Positions 1 to 8,889 of a stretch of DNA of 64,000 bases are shown one piece after another. The DNA is taken from NCBI RefSeq assembly GCF_018618475.1, contig NZ_JACSMD010000001.1, forward strand, positions 310,001 to 374,000, read 5' to 3'. The DNA is from Exiguobacterium sp. s122 (lineage in GTDB: Bacteria; Bacillota; Bacilli; Exiguobacteriales; Exiguobacteriaceae). Both the position numbers and the translations under genes were made by a program. A model generated the notes under the pieces. It saw nothing but the letters and a program-made list of their open reading frames with translations. It was not told where the DNA came from and did no database searches. Numbering within the stretch: position 1 is the stretch's first letter; each line of letters opens with the position of its first letter.

Positions 1-602
1 AACACGTATCGACCGAGGATTTAACCCATCTCGTCTCGTTCTTTACGGAACATGGCATCGATTTCTATCTCGAATCGAACGACGGTCTGTACGCCGGTGG
101 AAATGCGAAAGCACGGATCGCACAACTGATCGAGGACTTGATGACGAGCAACCCGGAAGCGAGTGCGACGATTGAACGGGGCTTGAAACCGTTCCATGAC
201 GCGATGAAGGAAGGGGTTGACCTCGTCCGTCCGAACGTCAACAAAATCTCGTTTCTCGGTTCATCAATTCCGCTTAATGTCATCCAAAGCGAGTTCGCTT
301 CTCGATTTACCGTCATCCCGAGTACCGTTGCCGTGTTTGGCGCCAACAGCGGCGAGCTGTCCATTCCAGGCATCAACAAGGCGACGGCGATTGCAACGCT
401 GCTTGAACATCTAGGGCTCGAGCGATCGCAGACGTTTGCCTACGGAGACGGGTTGAACGACATCGAGATGCTCGAGTATGTCGAGATCGGTGTCGCGATG
501 GGGAACGCCAAACCCGAGGTGAAACGGGTCGCGGACGACGTGACCGACGCTTGTGAAGCGGACGGGCTCGCCAATAGTTTTGAAAAATACGGACTCATAT
601 AA
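1..602 (+). CDS. Cof-type HAD-family phosphatase, 5' end cut by window
   Basis: The reading frame is open from base 3 to the stop at 600-602, so the true start lies before the window. The visible C-terminal part of about 199 residues carries the late motifs of Cof/YidA-type HAD phosphatases: NKATAI with the conserved Lys near residue 125 of the fragment, then AYGDGLNDIEML, where the Asp pair binds Mg2+, then GVAMGNA. These enzymes hydrolyse sugar phosphates, nucleotides or FMN in the cytoplasm; the exact substrate cannot be read from sequence. The first HAD motif (DxDxT) and part of the cap lie outside the window. A strong hairpin terminator follows directly. Confidence 0.85.
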   Translation, partial: HVSTEDLTHLVSFFTEHGIDFYLESNDGLYAGGNAKARIAQLIEDLMTSNPEASATIERGLKPFHDAMKEGVDLVRPNVNKISFLGSSIPLNVIQSEFASRFTVIPSTVAVFGANSGELSIPGINKATAIATLLEHLGLERSQTFAYGDGLNDIEMLEYVEIGVAMGNAKPEVKRVADDVTDACEADGLANSFEKYGLI

Positions 603-641
603 AAAAGCCAAGGAACCGGTCGTTAGGTTCCTTGGCTTTTT
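602..641. terminator. Bidirectional intrinsic terminator
   Basis: A 16-bp perfect inverted repeat (602-617 with 626-641) around an 8-base loop has A-runs on the left and T-runs on the right, so it can stop transcription from both the HAD gene and the convergent Rrf2 gene. The Rrf2 stop codon at 623-625 lies in the loop. Confidence 0.9.
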
Positions 642-1057
642 GTGGCGACGTCTTGGACGATATCGGCGAGCGTCACATGCTTCAATACTGATTCCATCGC
701 CGATTGGGCGTGAATAAAAATCGGTTCAATCGTCGTTTGGATATGTTGACCGACAGGACATGCCGGATTCGGATTGTCATGGATGCTGAACAACTCGTTC
801 TCCTCGACGACGTTGACGGCTTGATACACATCATATAGTGAGATTTCGGTCAATTCTTTCGTCAGTTTGGCGCCGGCGACGCCGGGTTTCACTTCAATCA
901 AGTCGGCCTTCTTCAACATGGCCATGATTTTACGGATTAAGGCAGGGTTCGTATTAACGCTCCCGGCTAAATAATCAGACGAGGTGACGCCGTCCTTGTT
1001 GAACTCGATTAACGTCAAGATATGAATGCCAACTGCGAAACGGCTACTAATTGACAT
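623..1057 (-). CDS. Rrf2-family transcriptional regulator (YwnA-like)
   Basis: The 144-residue product has the Rrf2 layout: an N-terminal winged helix (residues 1-60, including the RKIMAMLKKADLI recognition region) and a C-terminal dimerisation helix. Unlike IscR or NsrR it lacks the three-cysteine iron-sulfur cluster set; only one Cys is present (ACPVG, about residue 99), so a thiol or ligand switch is possible but unproven. It is divergent from a QorB-like quinone reductase with a shared promoter region holding three copies of one operator-like motif. This suggests a repressor of itself and the reductase, probably answering electrophile or quinone stress (inference from neighbours). The start has an AAGGTGGTGG ribosome site. 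Confidence 0.85.
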   Translation of the reverse strand: MSISSRFAVGIHILTLIEFNKDGVTSSDYLAGSVNTNPALIRKIMAMLKKADLIEVKPGVAGAKLTKELTEISLYDVYQAVNVVEENELFSIHDNPNPACPVGQHIQTTIEPIFIHAQSAMESVLKHVTLADIVQDVATKSQGT

Positions 1058-1106
1058 AAGCCACCACCTTTCTGAACTGTCGTGTAAGCGAATTGGTTAC
1101 ATCTTC

Positions 1107-1134
1107 AGTATAACAGGGAACAAACAATTGACAA
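1107..1134 (-). promoter_or_regulatory. Sigma-A promoter of the Rrf2 gene
   Basis: Read leftwards, TTGTCA (1129-1134) and TATACT (1107-1112) are separated by 16 bp. The -35 overlaps that of the divergent promoter, so RNA polymerase probably cannot occupy both at once. Confidence 0.65.
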
Positions 1135-1156
1135 ACGAAGATGCTGTAACTATGAT
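1128..1156 (+). promoter_or_regulatory. Sigma-A promoter of the QorB-like gene
   Basis: TTGACA (1128-1133), a 17-bp spacer, then TATGAT (1151-1156) is near consensus. The -10 lies inside the second copy of the GTAA-N9-TTAC motif. Confidence 0.8.
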
Positions 1157-1204
1157 GATTACATGTAACTGATTTGATTACAGGTTAAAGGGAGGAAATA
1201 AATC

Positions 1205-2065
1205 ATGAAATATTTAGTCACAGGGGCGACCGGGAAACTCGGTTCGAAGATTGTCGATTTCTTGCTTGAATCCGTACCGGCAAGTGAAGTGGCCGTCAGC
1301 GTCCGCAACCTAGAGAAAGCGTCACTATTGAAAGAAAAAGGCGTCGATGTGCGTCATGGCGACTTTGACAAGCCGGAGACGCTCGAAGCGGCGTTCAAAG
1401 GGGTCGAGCGACTTCTCATCATCTCAGCAGACGGGGACAACGAGACGCGGATTCGTCAACATGCGAACGCGGTCGAAGCCGCAGAGACAGCAGGGGTCAA
1501 GTTCATCGCCTATACGAGTCTCGCGGATGCCCAGCAGAGTCAGAACTTGATGGCACCGCCGCACGTCGAGACGGAAGGCGCCATCGAACGGACGGGAATC
1601 AAGCATGCGTTTCTACGCAACAACTGGTACTTAGAGAACGAACTCGGGAGCATCCAAGGCGTCCTTGCCGGCGCACCTTGGGTGACGGCGGCACGTGATG
1701 GGAAAGTCGGATGGGCGCTCCAACGAGATTATGCGGAAGCGGCGGCAAACGTCCTCATGTCGGATGACTTCGATCAAGAAATCTTCGAACTCTCCGGTCC
1801 GCTCCACACGCAAACCGAGCTTGTCGAGGCGCTCAGCGAAGTCCTTGGGCGAGACGTCGCACTCCAAGAAGTGAGTGCCGAGGCCTACGGTGACATCATG
1901 CGCGGTGCGGGCGTGCCGGAAGGGGCGATCCCCATCGTCGTCGGCATTCAAGACAGCATTCGCAACGGGTCGCTTGAAGTCGAGTCGAACGACTTTGAAT
2001 TGGTGCTCGGGCGGCCGGTGACCCCGCTGAAAGAAGCACTCAAACAGTTAGTTGACACGTTATAA
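1205..2065 (+). CDS. NmrA/QorB-like NAD(P)H:quinone oxidoreductase
   Basis: The 286-residue protein is an atypical short-chain dehydrogenase. The N-terminal TGATGKLGSK (residues 7-16) is the GxxGxxG dinucleotide loop, and LRNNWYLEN (about residues 137-145) is typical of the QorB/YtfG branch. The length equals E. coli QorB. Such proteins reduce quinones with NADPH or sense the NADPH/NADP ratio in the cytoplasm. The start has a GGAGG ribosome site and a near-consensus promoter with operator copies, so it is probably under the divergent Rrf2 regulator. The substrate is not known. Confidence 0.85.
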   Translation: MKYLVTGATGKLGSKIVDFLLESVPASEVAVSVRNLEKASLLKEKGVDVRHGDFDKPETLEAAFKGVERLLIISADGDNETRIRQHANAVEAAETAGVKFIAYTSLADAQQSQNLMAPPHVETEGAIERTGIKHAFLRNNWYLENELGSIQGVLAGAPWVTAARDGKVGWALQRDYAEAAANVLMSDDFDQEIFELSGPLHTQTELVEALSEVLGRDVALQEVSAEAYGDIMRGAGVPEGAIPIVVGIQDSIRNGSLEVESNDFELVLGRPVTPLKEALKQLVDTL

Positions 2066-2101
2066 AAACAAGCCGCGACAGTAAAGTCGCGGCTTGTTTT
2101 T
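2064..2101. terminator. Bidirectional intrinsic terminator
   Basis: A 16-bp inverted repeat (2064-2079 with 2086-2101) around AGTAAA carries A and T runs on its outer sides. It separates the QorB-like gene from the convergent chemoreceptor gene. Confidence 0.9.
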
Positions 2102-3629
2102 ATGTGTTGGCCCGTTGTTCGAGCTGACTCGTCACGACGTCGAGCGTGTTCGCAGTCGAGGCGAGACGGTCCGACATGTGACGCAGTTCTTTTTGGATCG
2201 CGACTTGTTCTTCTGTTGCTGACGCGACGTGCTCGATTTGGTGTTGCAGCTCGCTTGCGGCATATTTCGTCGAGGCGAGACGAGTTTCAAGTGCGCCCAT
2301 TTGAGACGTCACGTGTTGACGGGTCTCTTGGATGGATGTGATTTGTGCATCGATTTCAGAGACATCCTCGGTTAAGCGGGTGAAGACGGCAGTGACATCT
2401 GTCGTGACAGTTTGACAGTTCTCCGTCGCATGTTTGAATAGCTTCGCTGAATCTCGAACGACTGTCGTGTCTTCCATTAATCCGCCGAGTACCCGTGTCA
2501 TCTCAGATGCGTACTCGCGGGATTGAACGGCGAGCTTCCCGACTTCGGCCGCGACGACGGCGAATCCACGACCGGCTTCCCCTGCACGAGCCGCTTCGAT
2601 TGAAGCGTTCAAGGCGAGCATGTTCGTCTGTTCAGAAATGGTTTCGACATGTTGCAAGATGGCTTGAATCTCACTTGAACGGTTCGACATCGTCGTGACG
2701 ACGTCATCAAGTCGCGTCGATTCCTGGATAATCTCTTCGACTTTTGCTTCCATGCGTTGCATGTCGCGATTTCCGGCGATTGCATCCGACGCGATGCGCG
2801 ACGAGGCGTTTGCCGTCTGGGCCATACGCTCTTGAATGAGGGCGGTAAGGGAGCGGATGGCTTGAATCTCATCGGCACCGTGGGTCATCGATGTTTGTTG
2901 CTCGGTCGCATGGGTCACAATCGGGTCGACCGACACAGCGATTTGTTCTCCTGACGTCAGCGATTGACTCGCGGCAGCCTCGAGTTCCACGGCATGTTCT
3001 TTCAATGACGTCACGAGACGGCTCGCGTCTGCGACCGCCTGGTCAAGTAGGCGTCTCGTCTCATCCTCGTTCGCTTTCACGCGGGCAGCCTCGACGTTTC
3101 TGAAATGAATCTGTGCGATGAGCACCGCGCTCAACAAGAGTAAATATACGGCATGGACGAGTAGTAAACTGAACGGATAGTCGCTCGTTCCACAAATGAT
3201 CTCAGGAATGAAGAAGTATCCGACTAAATGTTGAACGGCGAAGATGAGGGTGCTATAGACAATCAAGTCGATTCGGCGCATGAACGACAAGATGGCCAAT
3301 ACGACGAAGATGGAGAAGTGGTACTCGACGAGCCCTTGTCCACCAGCGACGGTCGAGATGCTCGCGAACGTCAACGTCAGCATCATCCAGTATGCGAACG
3401 AGCGATGGTGTTTCTGCTCGCTCACCAACATGAAAACAAAAAATATAATCGGGACGAGGAACAACATCCACGTCGCGGTTGAATAGGGGTAGCCTGTGAC
3501 GCCGTTCCGAAGCACGGTGTACGAATAAGCGAAATCGGTGAAGCGGTGAAGCAGATGAACGGTGACGGACGTCAACACGATGACGAACGTCGTGATCAGC
3601 ATCAAGTGGTTCCGTTTTGTTAGACTCAT
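2100..3629 (-). CDS. Methyl-accepting chemotaxis protein with polytopic sensor domain
   Basis: The 509-residue protein has about six hydrophobic segments in residues 10-172, then a cytoplasmic coiled coil. The hairpin tip [20 protein letters not shown] is the conserved region that binds CheA and CheW. There is no large extracellular domain and no clear HAMP, so the signal is probably sensed in the membrane. [14 protein letters not shown] segment (about residues 96-108) resembles a conserved motif of some membrane-embedded sensors. The gene is divergent from a second receptor. The start has a GAGGAAT ribosome site. Confidence 0.9.
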   Translation of the reverse strand: MSLTKRNHLMLITTFVIVLTSVTVHLLHRFTDFAYSYTVLRNGVTGYPYSTATWMLFLVPIIFFVFMLVSEQKHHRSFAYWMMLTLTFASISTVAGGQGLVEYHFSIFVVLAILSFMRRIDLIVYSTLIFAVQHLVGYFFIPEIICGTSDYPFSLLLVHAVYLLLLSAVLIAQIHFRNVEAARVKANEDETRRLLDQAVADASRLVTSLKEHAVELEAAASQSLTSGEQIAVSVDPIVTHATEQQTSMTHGADEIQAIRSLTALIQERMAQTANASSRIASDAIAGNRDMQRMEAKVEEIIQESTRLDDVVTTMSNRSSEIQAILQHVETISEQTNMLALNASIEAARAGEAGRGFAVVAAEVGKLAVQSREYASEMTRVLGGLMEDTTVVRDSAKLFKHATENCQTVTTDVTAVFTRLTEDVSEIDAQITSIQETRQHVTSQMGALETRLASTKYAASELQHQIEHVASATEEQVAIQKELRHMSDRLASTANTLDVVTSQLEQRANT

Positions 3630-3673
3630 GGCAATTCCTCACATTCTAGTTATAGTTCGTTCGAGCTACGTTA

Positions 3674-3700
3674 TTATCGGACGGAAGTCCTGAATGTTGA
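3674..3700 (-). promoter_or_regulatory. Possible sigma-D promoter for the chemoreceptor
   Basis: Read leftwards, TCAA (3697-3700), 15 bp, then TCCGATAA (3674-3681) resembles the motility sigma factor consensus TAAA-N15-GCCGATAA with two mismatches. It suits a chemotaxis gene but is a match by eye only. Confidence 0.4.
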
Positions 3701-3842
3701 TTGGAATTGCAGGTTCTCAACGAAAAATATAACTTCGAAATGAATGTCCACTTTGAAAATTTAAAGTTAGGTCAACGAGTGTGTAATCTCGCTTCACGTC
3801 TTCGTCCCTTTATACGATACATGGAATAGGAGGGATTAAGAA

Positions 3843-5552
3843 ATGAAAAATTTAAGTATGTCGAAAAAACTGGCCGTCTTGATTGCGGCGTTTATGACGA
3901 CACTCGTCATCGTTGCGGCGATGAGTCATATAATGATTGGCCGCATGGCGGATACAGGGGAAGGGATTTACGAAGAACGGTTAATCCCGATTCGCGCGCT
4001 CGGTCAACTTCGGACAGACAACCGGGCACTCGAAGGCTATCTACTCGAACTCATGTTGACGACCGACGGAAGCCGTAACGAAGAACTTCAGGCAAACATC
4101 GAGGAACGTCGAAATGGCATGATTCAAAACTTGAAGACGTTTAATGATACGTATACGTCACGTGACGCTTCGATTAACCAAGAGATTGAAGATTTAAGCG
4201 CTGAGATTGAAACGTATTTGGCAGGTGTCGACCCTGTCATGCGTCCGGCACTTCGAAACGAGAACGTCGCCGCATATCGTCAGTACGTGAATGACTTGCG
4301 TCCTGTCCGTCTCGCGCTCGTCGAGACAGCGACCGTCGTCATGGACGACATTAATAAAGAAGCGGAAGCAGCAAGTCGGGCGATGCAAGCCGAACGTGAA
4401 CGGACCGTCCTTATATTTTGGGCGATCGTCCTGATTGGTAGCGTGATTGCGATCGGGTTAGGCATTTACATCACACGTCTCATCGTCCGTCCGATTCGCG
4501 AGTTGAACGCGCTCATGAGCCGTTCCGGCGCGGGAGATTTGACCGCGGACAGTTCGTATACGTCTCGTGATGAGGTTGGGACGCTCGCGGCATCCTTCAA
4601 TCAAATGAATGCAAGCTTACGGACATTGATTGGGAACGTCACGTCGACAGCCGGACGTGTCGCCACATCGTCTGACGATTTGAAGACGAATGTCGAAGAG
4701 ACGACGAAGGCGACCGAGATGGTAGCGGTCACGATGGAAGAAATCGCGTCAGGGTCGTTACGTCAATTGTCTAGAGTGAAAGAGTCGAACGGGACGATCA
4801 CCGACTTGACGCGTGGGATTCATCACGTCTCAAACAACGCCCAACAGATGACCGAGCTCTCAGACGGGGCACTTCAAAAAGTTGATACCGGCAACGAACT
4901 GATTGAGACGCTCGAAGCCCAGCTCGAAGCGATGAACGAGAAAGTGAAAGTCCTGCAAGCGGTCATCGGCCAACTTGACGTTCGCTCGCAAGAAATCGGT
5001 GGCATCACGAGCACGATCTCCGGCATCGCCGAGCAGACGAACTTGCTCGCCTTGAACGCCGCCATCGAAGCGGCACGAGCCGGTGACCAAGGTCGTGGCT
5101 TCGCCGTCGTGGCGTCGGAAGTACGGAAACTCGCTGAAGAATCAGCGGTCGCGACGAAACGGATCTCGAGCTTGATCGGCGACACGCAGACGGAGACGAA
5201 ACAAGCGGTCCAGACGATGCACGTCGTCGAAAGTGAGATGGATCATAGCGTCACGAACGTTCAACAAGCGGGTGTGGCGTTCGATGAGATTAAGCGAGCG
5301 ATTGAAGAAGTCGGACAAAAAGTCGAGGAAGTGTCGAGTGCAGTCCAAGAGATGGCAGCCGGTGCGACCGAGATTTTGACGTCGGTGAACGAGATTCAAG
5401 GCATCACCGAGACGACCGCAAGCGAAACCGAGAACACGTCGGCGGCGACAGAAGAACAGATGGCGTCGATGGAAGAAATTACGGCCTCGGCCCAAGAACT
5501 TTCCAACATGGCGGACGAGATGCGCCAGATGACGAAGCGATTCACCGTATAA
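3843..5552 (+). CDS. Methyl-accepting chemotaxis protein with 4HB sensor and HAMP
   Basis: This is a classical 569-residue receptor. A first transmembrane helix (about 10-31) is followed by a four-helix-bundle extracellular sensor (about 32-190), a second transmembrane helix (about 193-213) and a HAMP linker (about 214-266). The long signalling coiled coil has the tip [20 protein letters not shown]. Pairs of E/Q residues in the helices are likely methylation sites. It signals through CheA/CheW to the flagellar motor; the ligand is unknown. It is divergent from the other receptor and ends in a terminator. The start has AGGAGGG upstream. Confidence 0.92.
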   Translation: MKNLSMSKKLAVLIAAFMTTLVIVAAMSHIMIGRMADTGEGIYEERLIPIRALGQLRTDNRALEGYLLELMLTTDGSRNEELQANIEERRNGMIQNLKTFNDTYTSRDASINQEIEDLSAEIETYLAGVDPVMRPALRNENVAAYRQYVNDLRPVRLALVETATVVMDDINKEAEAASRAMQAERERTVLIFWAIVLIGSVIAIGLGIYITRLIVRPIRELNALMSRSGAGDLTADSSYTSRDEVGTLAASFNQMNASLRTLIGNVTSTAGRVATSSDDLKTNVEETTKATEMVAVTMEEIASGSLRQLSRVKESNGTITDLTRGIHHVSNNAQQMTELSDGALQKVDTGNELIETLEAQLEAMNEKVKVLQAVIGQLDVRSQEIGGITSTISGIAEQTNLLALNAAIEAARAGDQGRGFAVVASEVRKLAEESAVATKRISSLIGDTQTETKQAVQTMHVVESEMDHSVTNVQQAGVAFDEIKRAIEEVGQKVEEVSSAVQEMAAGATEILTSVNEIQGITETTASETENTSAATEEQMASMEEITASAQELSNMADEMRQMTKRFTV

Positions 5553-5553
5553 C

Positions 5554-5586
5554 AAACAGGCAGGTCGGACACCGACCTGCCTGTTT
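5554..5586. terminator. Bidirectional intrinsic terminator
   Basis: A 15-bp perfect stem (5554-5568 with 5572-5586) with a 3-base loop sits between convergent genes. The stop codon of the leftward gene lies at its right edge. Confidence 0.85.
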
Positions 5587-6007
5587 AGCGTGACTCGTAT
5601 GCGGCAATCCATTTTTCAGGCGTCATTTTCGAGACGAGTTCGCCCATCAACTCGTACGGAATATGCTTCACGTTATTGAAACGGATACAACTTTTACCCA
5701 TGTCGAGCTTCGTCGGCACCTCTTCGGCGTAACGGCGTTTGAACCAATCGAGCAACGCTTCGTCCGTGTAGACGCCCATATGATAGACGGCGAGATGCCG
5801 CTTTTGGGCGATGACACTTAAAAACGGGAGCGGTGTGCCTGGTGTCAAGTGATACCCGGACGGATACGTCGACAGGGGGACGACATAATGGACGCCCGTG
5901 CCGTCGGTCGTCTTCTCAAAACCGTCCGGCAGATTCGCGTCGATGACGTCAATCAAGTGGATGAAGGCGTCGAGCCGCTTGTCGTCGACGAGTGTCGCAT
6001 AATCCAT
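5585..6007 (-). CDS. DUF1801-family protein
   Basis: The 140-residue product matches the DUF1801/YdhG-like family: HYVVPLSTYPSGYH followed by PLPFLSVIAQKRHLAVYHMG, and the late DMGKSCIRFNNVKHIPYEL segment. The family has a small alpha-beta fold of unproven function, sometimes linked to iron or frataxin-like roles. I take ATG at 6007 as start because GGAGG lies 9 bases upstream; a TTG one codon earlier is possible. Its ATG overlaps the stop codon of the DUF2200 gene by one base, so the two are translationally coupled. Confidence 0.8.
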   Translation of the reverse strand: MDYATLVDDKRLDAFIHLIDVIDANLPDGFEKTTDGTGVHYVVPLSTYPSGYHLTPGTPLPFLSVIAQKRHLAVYHMGVYTDEALLDWFKRRYAEEVPTKLDMGKSCIRFNNVKHIPYELMGELVSKMTPEKWIAAYESR

Positions 6008-6363
6008 CAAGCGTCACCTCCTCGTAAAATCTTCTCCATCGCCTTGCCTTTTGCGAGTTCATCGACGAGTTTGTCCAAGTAGCGAATCTCGCGCATGAGC
6101 GGCTCTTCGACGTTCTCGACACGGACGCCGCAGACGATGCCTTTGATGAGTGCACGGTCTTCGTTCATGTGTGGGGCGTCGGCGAAGAACGTGTCAAAGT
6201 CGACCTCAGACGCGAGTTGCTGTTCGAGACCGGCTTCGTCATAGCCGGTCAGCCAACGGATGATCGTGTCGACTTCTGCTTTCGTCCGGCCTTTCCGTTC
6301 GGCTTTCGCGATGTAATGCGGATAGACGCTCGAAAAGCTCGTCGTGTAGATGCGGTGTGCCAT
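6007..6363 (-). CDS. DUF2200-family protein
   Basis: The 118-residue product matches DUF2200: it opens [18 protein letters not shown], continues with [22 protein letters not shown], and ends with a helical region. The function of the family is unknown. It is a soluble cytoplasmic protein by composition. It is the first gene of a two-gene unit with the DUF1801 gene. A GAGGGG ribosome site precedes the ATG. Confidence 0.82.
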   Translation of the reverse strand: MAHRIYTTSFSSVYPHYIAKAERKGRTKAEVDTIIRWLTGYDEAGLEQQLASEVDFDTFFADAPHMNEDRALIKGIVCGVRVENVEEPLMREIRYLDKLVDELAKGKAMEKILRGGDA

Positions 6364-6438
6364 ACACTTCCCCTCGTTTCTTAAATAGATACCTTTATTT
6401 TCTCACATTGTGTGTGAAAAGAAATGATAATAATTTTG

Positions 6439-6466
6439 TTGCAAATGCAATAAAATTTGTTAAACT
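6439..6466 (+). promoter_or_regulatory. Promoter and operator-like palindrome of the MarR gene
   Basis: The palindrome TTGCA-AA-TGCAA (6439-6450) overlaps the likely -35 (TTGCAA, 6439-6444), and TAAACT (6461-6466) follows after 16 bp as -10. A palindrome over the -35 is the usual site for an autoregulating MarR protein; this is inferred. Confidence 0.55.
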
Positions 6467-6507
6467 GAAGATGTAAAGATTCTACATACAATATTCGGGA
6501 GGCTTAC

Positions 6508-6960
6508 ATGAGAGACCATCTACGAGAGATTGGGATGATTGCCCGCGCGCTCGACTCGATAAGCAACATCGAGTTCAAAGAGCTCGAGTTGACGAAAGGA
6601 CAATACTTATATGTCGTCCGAATTTGTGAAGAGCCAGGGGTCATCCAGGAAAAGCTGGCCGAACTGATTAAAGTCGACCGCTCGACGGCAGCACGGGCGA
6701 TTCAAAAGCTTGAGAGAGAGGGGTTCATTCAACGAGTCGACGACCCGCACAATAAGAAAATCAAACGACTGCATCCGACCGAGAAAGGACAAAAAGTCTA
6801 TCCGTTCATCCTTCGCGAGCATAATCATTCAACAGACGTGGCGCTCATGGGTCTCTCCAATCAAGAAGCCGAGCAACTGCTGCGATTGTTGAAGCGGGTG
6901 CGCCGTAACATTGAAGGGGATTGGGAAGCGGTCAAGCGAGGTCACAAACGAGACTATTAA
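6508..6960 (+). CDS. MarR-family transcriptional regulator
   Basis: The 150-residue protein has the MarR winged helix: LAELIKVDRSTAARAIQKLE (about residues 51-70) is the helix-turn-helix and FIQRVDDPHNKKIKRLHPT (about 74-92) the wing with its DxRxxxxxLT-like pattern. Terminal helices would form the dimer. It is followed after 14 bases by paiA with no terminator, so both are probably one transcript. A palindrome over its promoter suggests autoregulation. The ligand is unknown; the paiA neighbour makes a polyamine-related role possible. Confidence 0.88.
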   Translation: MRDHLREIGMIARALDSISNIEFKELELTKGQYLYVVRICEEPGVIQEKLAELIKVDRSTAARAIQKLEREGFIQRVDDPHNKKIKRLHPTEKGQKVYPFILREHNHSTDVALMGLSNQEAEQLLRLLKRVRRNIEGDWEAVKRGHKRDY

Positions 6961-6974
6961 AGGGGGGAAGCCAG

Positions 6975-7493
6975 ATGATTACGATCAAAGCTTGTACACT
7001 GGAAGACGTCGACATGCTCCGAGACATTAGCATCGAGACGTTCACGGAGACGTTCGAGGCTGAGAACGATCCGGCGCACCTAAAGGCGTATCTCGAGCGT
7101 GCGTACAACGTGCCGCAACTTAGAACGGAACTGTCGAATCCCGACTCGAAATTTTTCTTCGCCACGTTGAACGGGGAAGTGGCCGGTTACTTGAAAGTGA
7201 ACGCCAATAACGCCCAGACGGAAGCAATGGGAGAGGAAGCGTTCGAGCTCGAGCGAATTTACGTCCGCCGCACGTTTCAAGGGAGCGGTGTCGGGAAAGC
7301 TCTCTATGAGCAGGCCGTCCAATGTGCGAACGAATGGGAGAAACGTGAGATTTGGCTTGGCGTCTGGGAACATAATGAAAAAGCGCTCACCTTCTATCGG
7401 AAGCAAGGCTTCGTCCAGACGGGAGCGCACACGTTCTATATGGGGGACGACGCACAAGTCGACTTGATTATGGCCAAGCCGCTTCGTCCGTGA
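6975..7493 (+). CDS. paiA: PaiA-like spermidine/spermine N-acetyltransferase
   Basis: The 172-residue GNAT enzyme closely resembles Bacillus PaiA by recall: SIETFTETFEAENDP near the N-terminus, AGYLKVNANNAQTEAMGEEA, the acetyl-CoA loop VRRTFQGSGVGKALYEQA, and a C-terminus with FYRKQGFVQTGAHTFYMGDD. PaiA acetylates polyamines with acetyl-CoA in the cytoplasm, which limits polyamine toxicity. An earlier in-frame start at 6921 would run into the MarR gene. ATG 6975 has AAGGGGGG upstream and is preferred. Its last 26 bases overlap the end of the convergent HAD gene. Confidence 0.9.
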   Translation: MITIKACTLEDVDMLRDISIETFTETFEAENDPAHLKAYLERAYNVPQLRTELSNPDSKFFFATLNGEVAGYLKVNANNAQTEAMGEEAFELERIYVRRTFQGSGVGKALYEQAVQCANEWEKREIWLGVWEHNEKALTFYRKQGFVQTGAHTFYMGDDAQVDLIMAKPLRP

Positions 7494-8154
7494 GCCACTC
7501 GAGCATCCCCTTCAAATCTTCATAGACGGCGTCAGGGGCGAGGTCGAGCGTGTCGAGCGGTTTGCCGTCTCGATTGATCCATGCCGTATGGAACCCGAAG
7601 TTTTTCGCCCCGGCGATGTCCCAGCCGTTTGAGGACAGGAACAATACCTCGTTCCGCTCCAGTCCGCTGTTTTTGAACCAATGCATATACGCGGCCGGTG
7701 CCGGTTTCGCTTGTTTGACACCGTCGACGCTGACGAGTTCATCGAACAGCTCGGTGAAACCCGCGTTCTCGATGAGCGCCGTGAGCATCGCGTCCGTTCC
7801 GTTCGAAAGCACGACGGTCCGTTTCGCGTGGAGTTCGTTCAACACGTCTTTGACCTCCTCGTACGGTGACAACTCGGCATATTTCGCGATCAACACGTCT
7901 TCAGTCTCAGGTGTCCACGTCACATCGGCCGCCGACAAGGCGTAGCGGAGCGCTTCGCGCGTGACGACCGAGAAGTCGGCATAACGACCCATGATGTGAC
8001 GGGTAAAAAAGTAATCGAGCTGTTTCGTCCGCCACGTCTGGCTGATCTGTTCCCCTTTCCCGGGAAATTGTTCCTCACACGCCGTCTTGACGGAATGGAC
8101 GTCGAACAACGTCCCGTACACATCGAACACGAACGCTTGAATTTTCGGTTTCAT
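7468..8154 (-). CDS. Haloacid dehalogenase-like hydrolase, type II
   Basis: The 228-residue protein fits the L-2-haloacid dehalogenase type II branch. FDVYGTLFD (about residues 9-17) holds the nucleophile Asp, VLSNGTDAML has the motif II Ser, KQAKPAP the motif III Lys, and SSNGWDIAGAKNFGFHTAWI the acid loop. Members hydrolyse 2-haloacids, but many act on other small phosphate or halogen substrates, so the reaction is open. It lies on the opposite strand between paiA and paiB and overlaps the paiA 3' end by 26 bases. A GAGGGG ribosome site precedes ATG 8154. Confidence 0.85.
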   Translation of the reverse strand: MKPKIQAFVFDVYGTLFDVHSVKTACEEQFPGKGEQISQTWRTKQLDYFFTRHIMGRYADFSVVTREALRYALSAADVTWTPETEDVLIAKYAELSPYEEVKDVLNELHAKRTVVLSNGTDAMLTALIENAGFTELFDELVSVDGVKQAKPAPAAYMHWFKNSGLERNEVLFLSSNGWDIAGAKNFGFHTAWINRDGKPLDTLDLAPDAVYEDLKGMLEWLTDEAAWP

Positions 8155-8244
8155 AATAACCCCTCCTCAAGTCACATAGCGTCATCTTGTCTTTACCCTA
8201 CTTGACGCGGCTTAGACGGAGGTGAACCAGACAGGAGGAATTCG

Positions 8245-8841
8245 ATGTACGTCCCAAAACAATACGCCGTGAACGACCCGAAAGAAGTTCAAGCCTTTTT
8301 ACAAGCCCATCCGTTCGGCACTGTCATCTCACATGACGGGGAGAAGCCGATCGCGACGCACGTGCCGCTCCGCCTGCATGAGACGGACGGACAGCTTTCG
8401 TTCACAACGCCTATCGCCAAAGCCAACCCGCAGTGGAAGACGATTGAACAGCAGACGGTGCTCGTCATCGTCCAAGGCCCGGACGCCTATGTGTCGGCGT
8501 CGTGGTATGGGCATGAGGACGTGTCGACGTGGAACTATCAGGCAGTCCATCTATATGGGAAAGCGACGATCATGACCGAGGCGGAACTCGAGGACGAGCT
8601 GGCTGGTCTGCTTCGGGACCATGAAGGGGAACGGAAAAACGCCGTCGTCTGGGAAGAGCTATCGGAACCGGTAAAACGTCAGAAATACGGCGTCGTCGGT
8701 TTTCGAATCGACGTCTCAGAAATCGAGGCAGCGTTCAAACTGAGCCAAAATCGAAACGACGAAGATTACGAACGCATCGTCTCTGAACTTGAACAGGAAG
8801 GATGTCCGATGGCGGATGTGATGCGTGCTCATAAAAAATAA
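8245..8841 (+). CDS. paiB: PaiB-like FMN-binding split-barrel regulator
   Basis: The 198-residue protein matches PaiB: it starts MYVPKQYAVNDPKEVQAFL, then HPFGTVIS, ATHVPL and the core SASWYGHEDVSTWNYQAVHLYG. The split-barrel fold binds FMN in relatives. In Bacillus, PaiB is linked to repression of sporulation and protease genes; here that role would have to be something else, since no sporulation genes are seen. It is separated from paiA by a gene on the other strand. GGAGG lies upstream of the ATG. Confidence 0.88.
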   Translation: MYVPKQYAVNDPKEVQAFLQAHPFGTVISHDGEKPIATHVPLRLHETDGQLSFTTPIAKANPQWKTIEQQTVLVIVQGPDAYVSASWYGHEDVSTWNYQAVHLYGKATIMTEAELEDELAGLLRDHEGERKNAVVWEELSEPVKRQKYGVVGFRIDVSEIEAAFKLSQNRNDEDYERIVSELEQEGCPMADVMRAHKK

Positions 8842-8889
8842 CCCTTCTCCCCTCTGCGTGACCTACATGCAGAGGGGAGAAGGGTTATT
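8837..8889. terminator. Long bidirectional terminator
   Basis: A 21-bp perfect inverted repeat (8837-8857 with 8869-8889) includes the paiB stop codon and abuts the stop of the convergent DUF624 gene. Confidence 0.85.

Larger units (their letters stand above)
1084..1181. promoter_or_regulatory. Three-copy GTAA-N9-TTAC operator between Rrf2 and reductase genes
   Basis: The 17-bp pattern GTAA-N9-TTAC occurs at 1084-1100, 1146-1162 and 1165-1181. The last two copies are nearly identical (GTAACT-N5-GATTAC) and lie 19 bp apart. The first is just downstream of the leftward promoter, and the second overlaps the -10 of the rightward promoter. The placement fits repression of both genes by the adjacent Rrf2 protein; binding is inferred, not shown. 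Confidence 0.65.

Noticed and set aside
6921-6974. Longer start for paiA
   Set aside because: It would overlap the MarR gene and adds residues absent from recalled PaiA; ATG 6975 has the good ribosome site.
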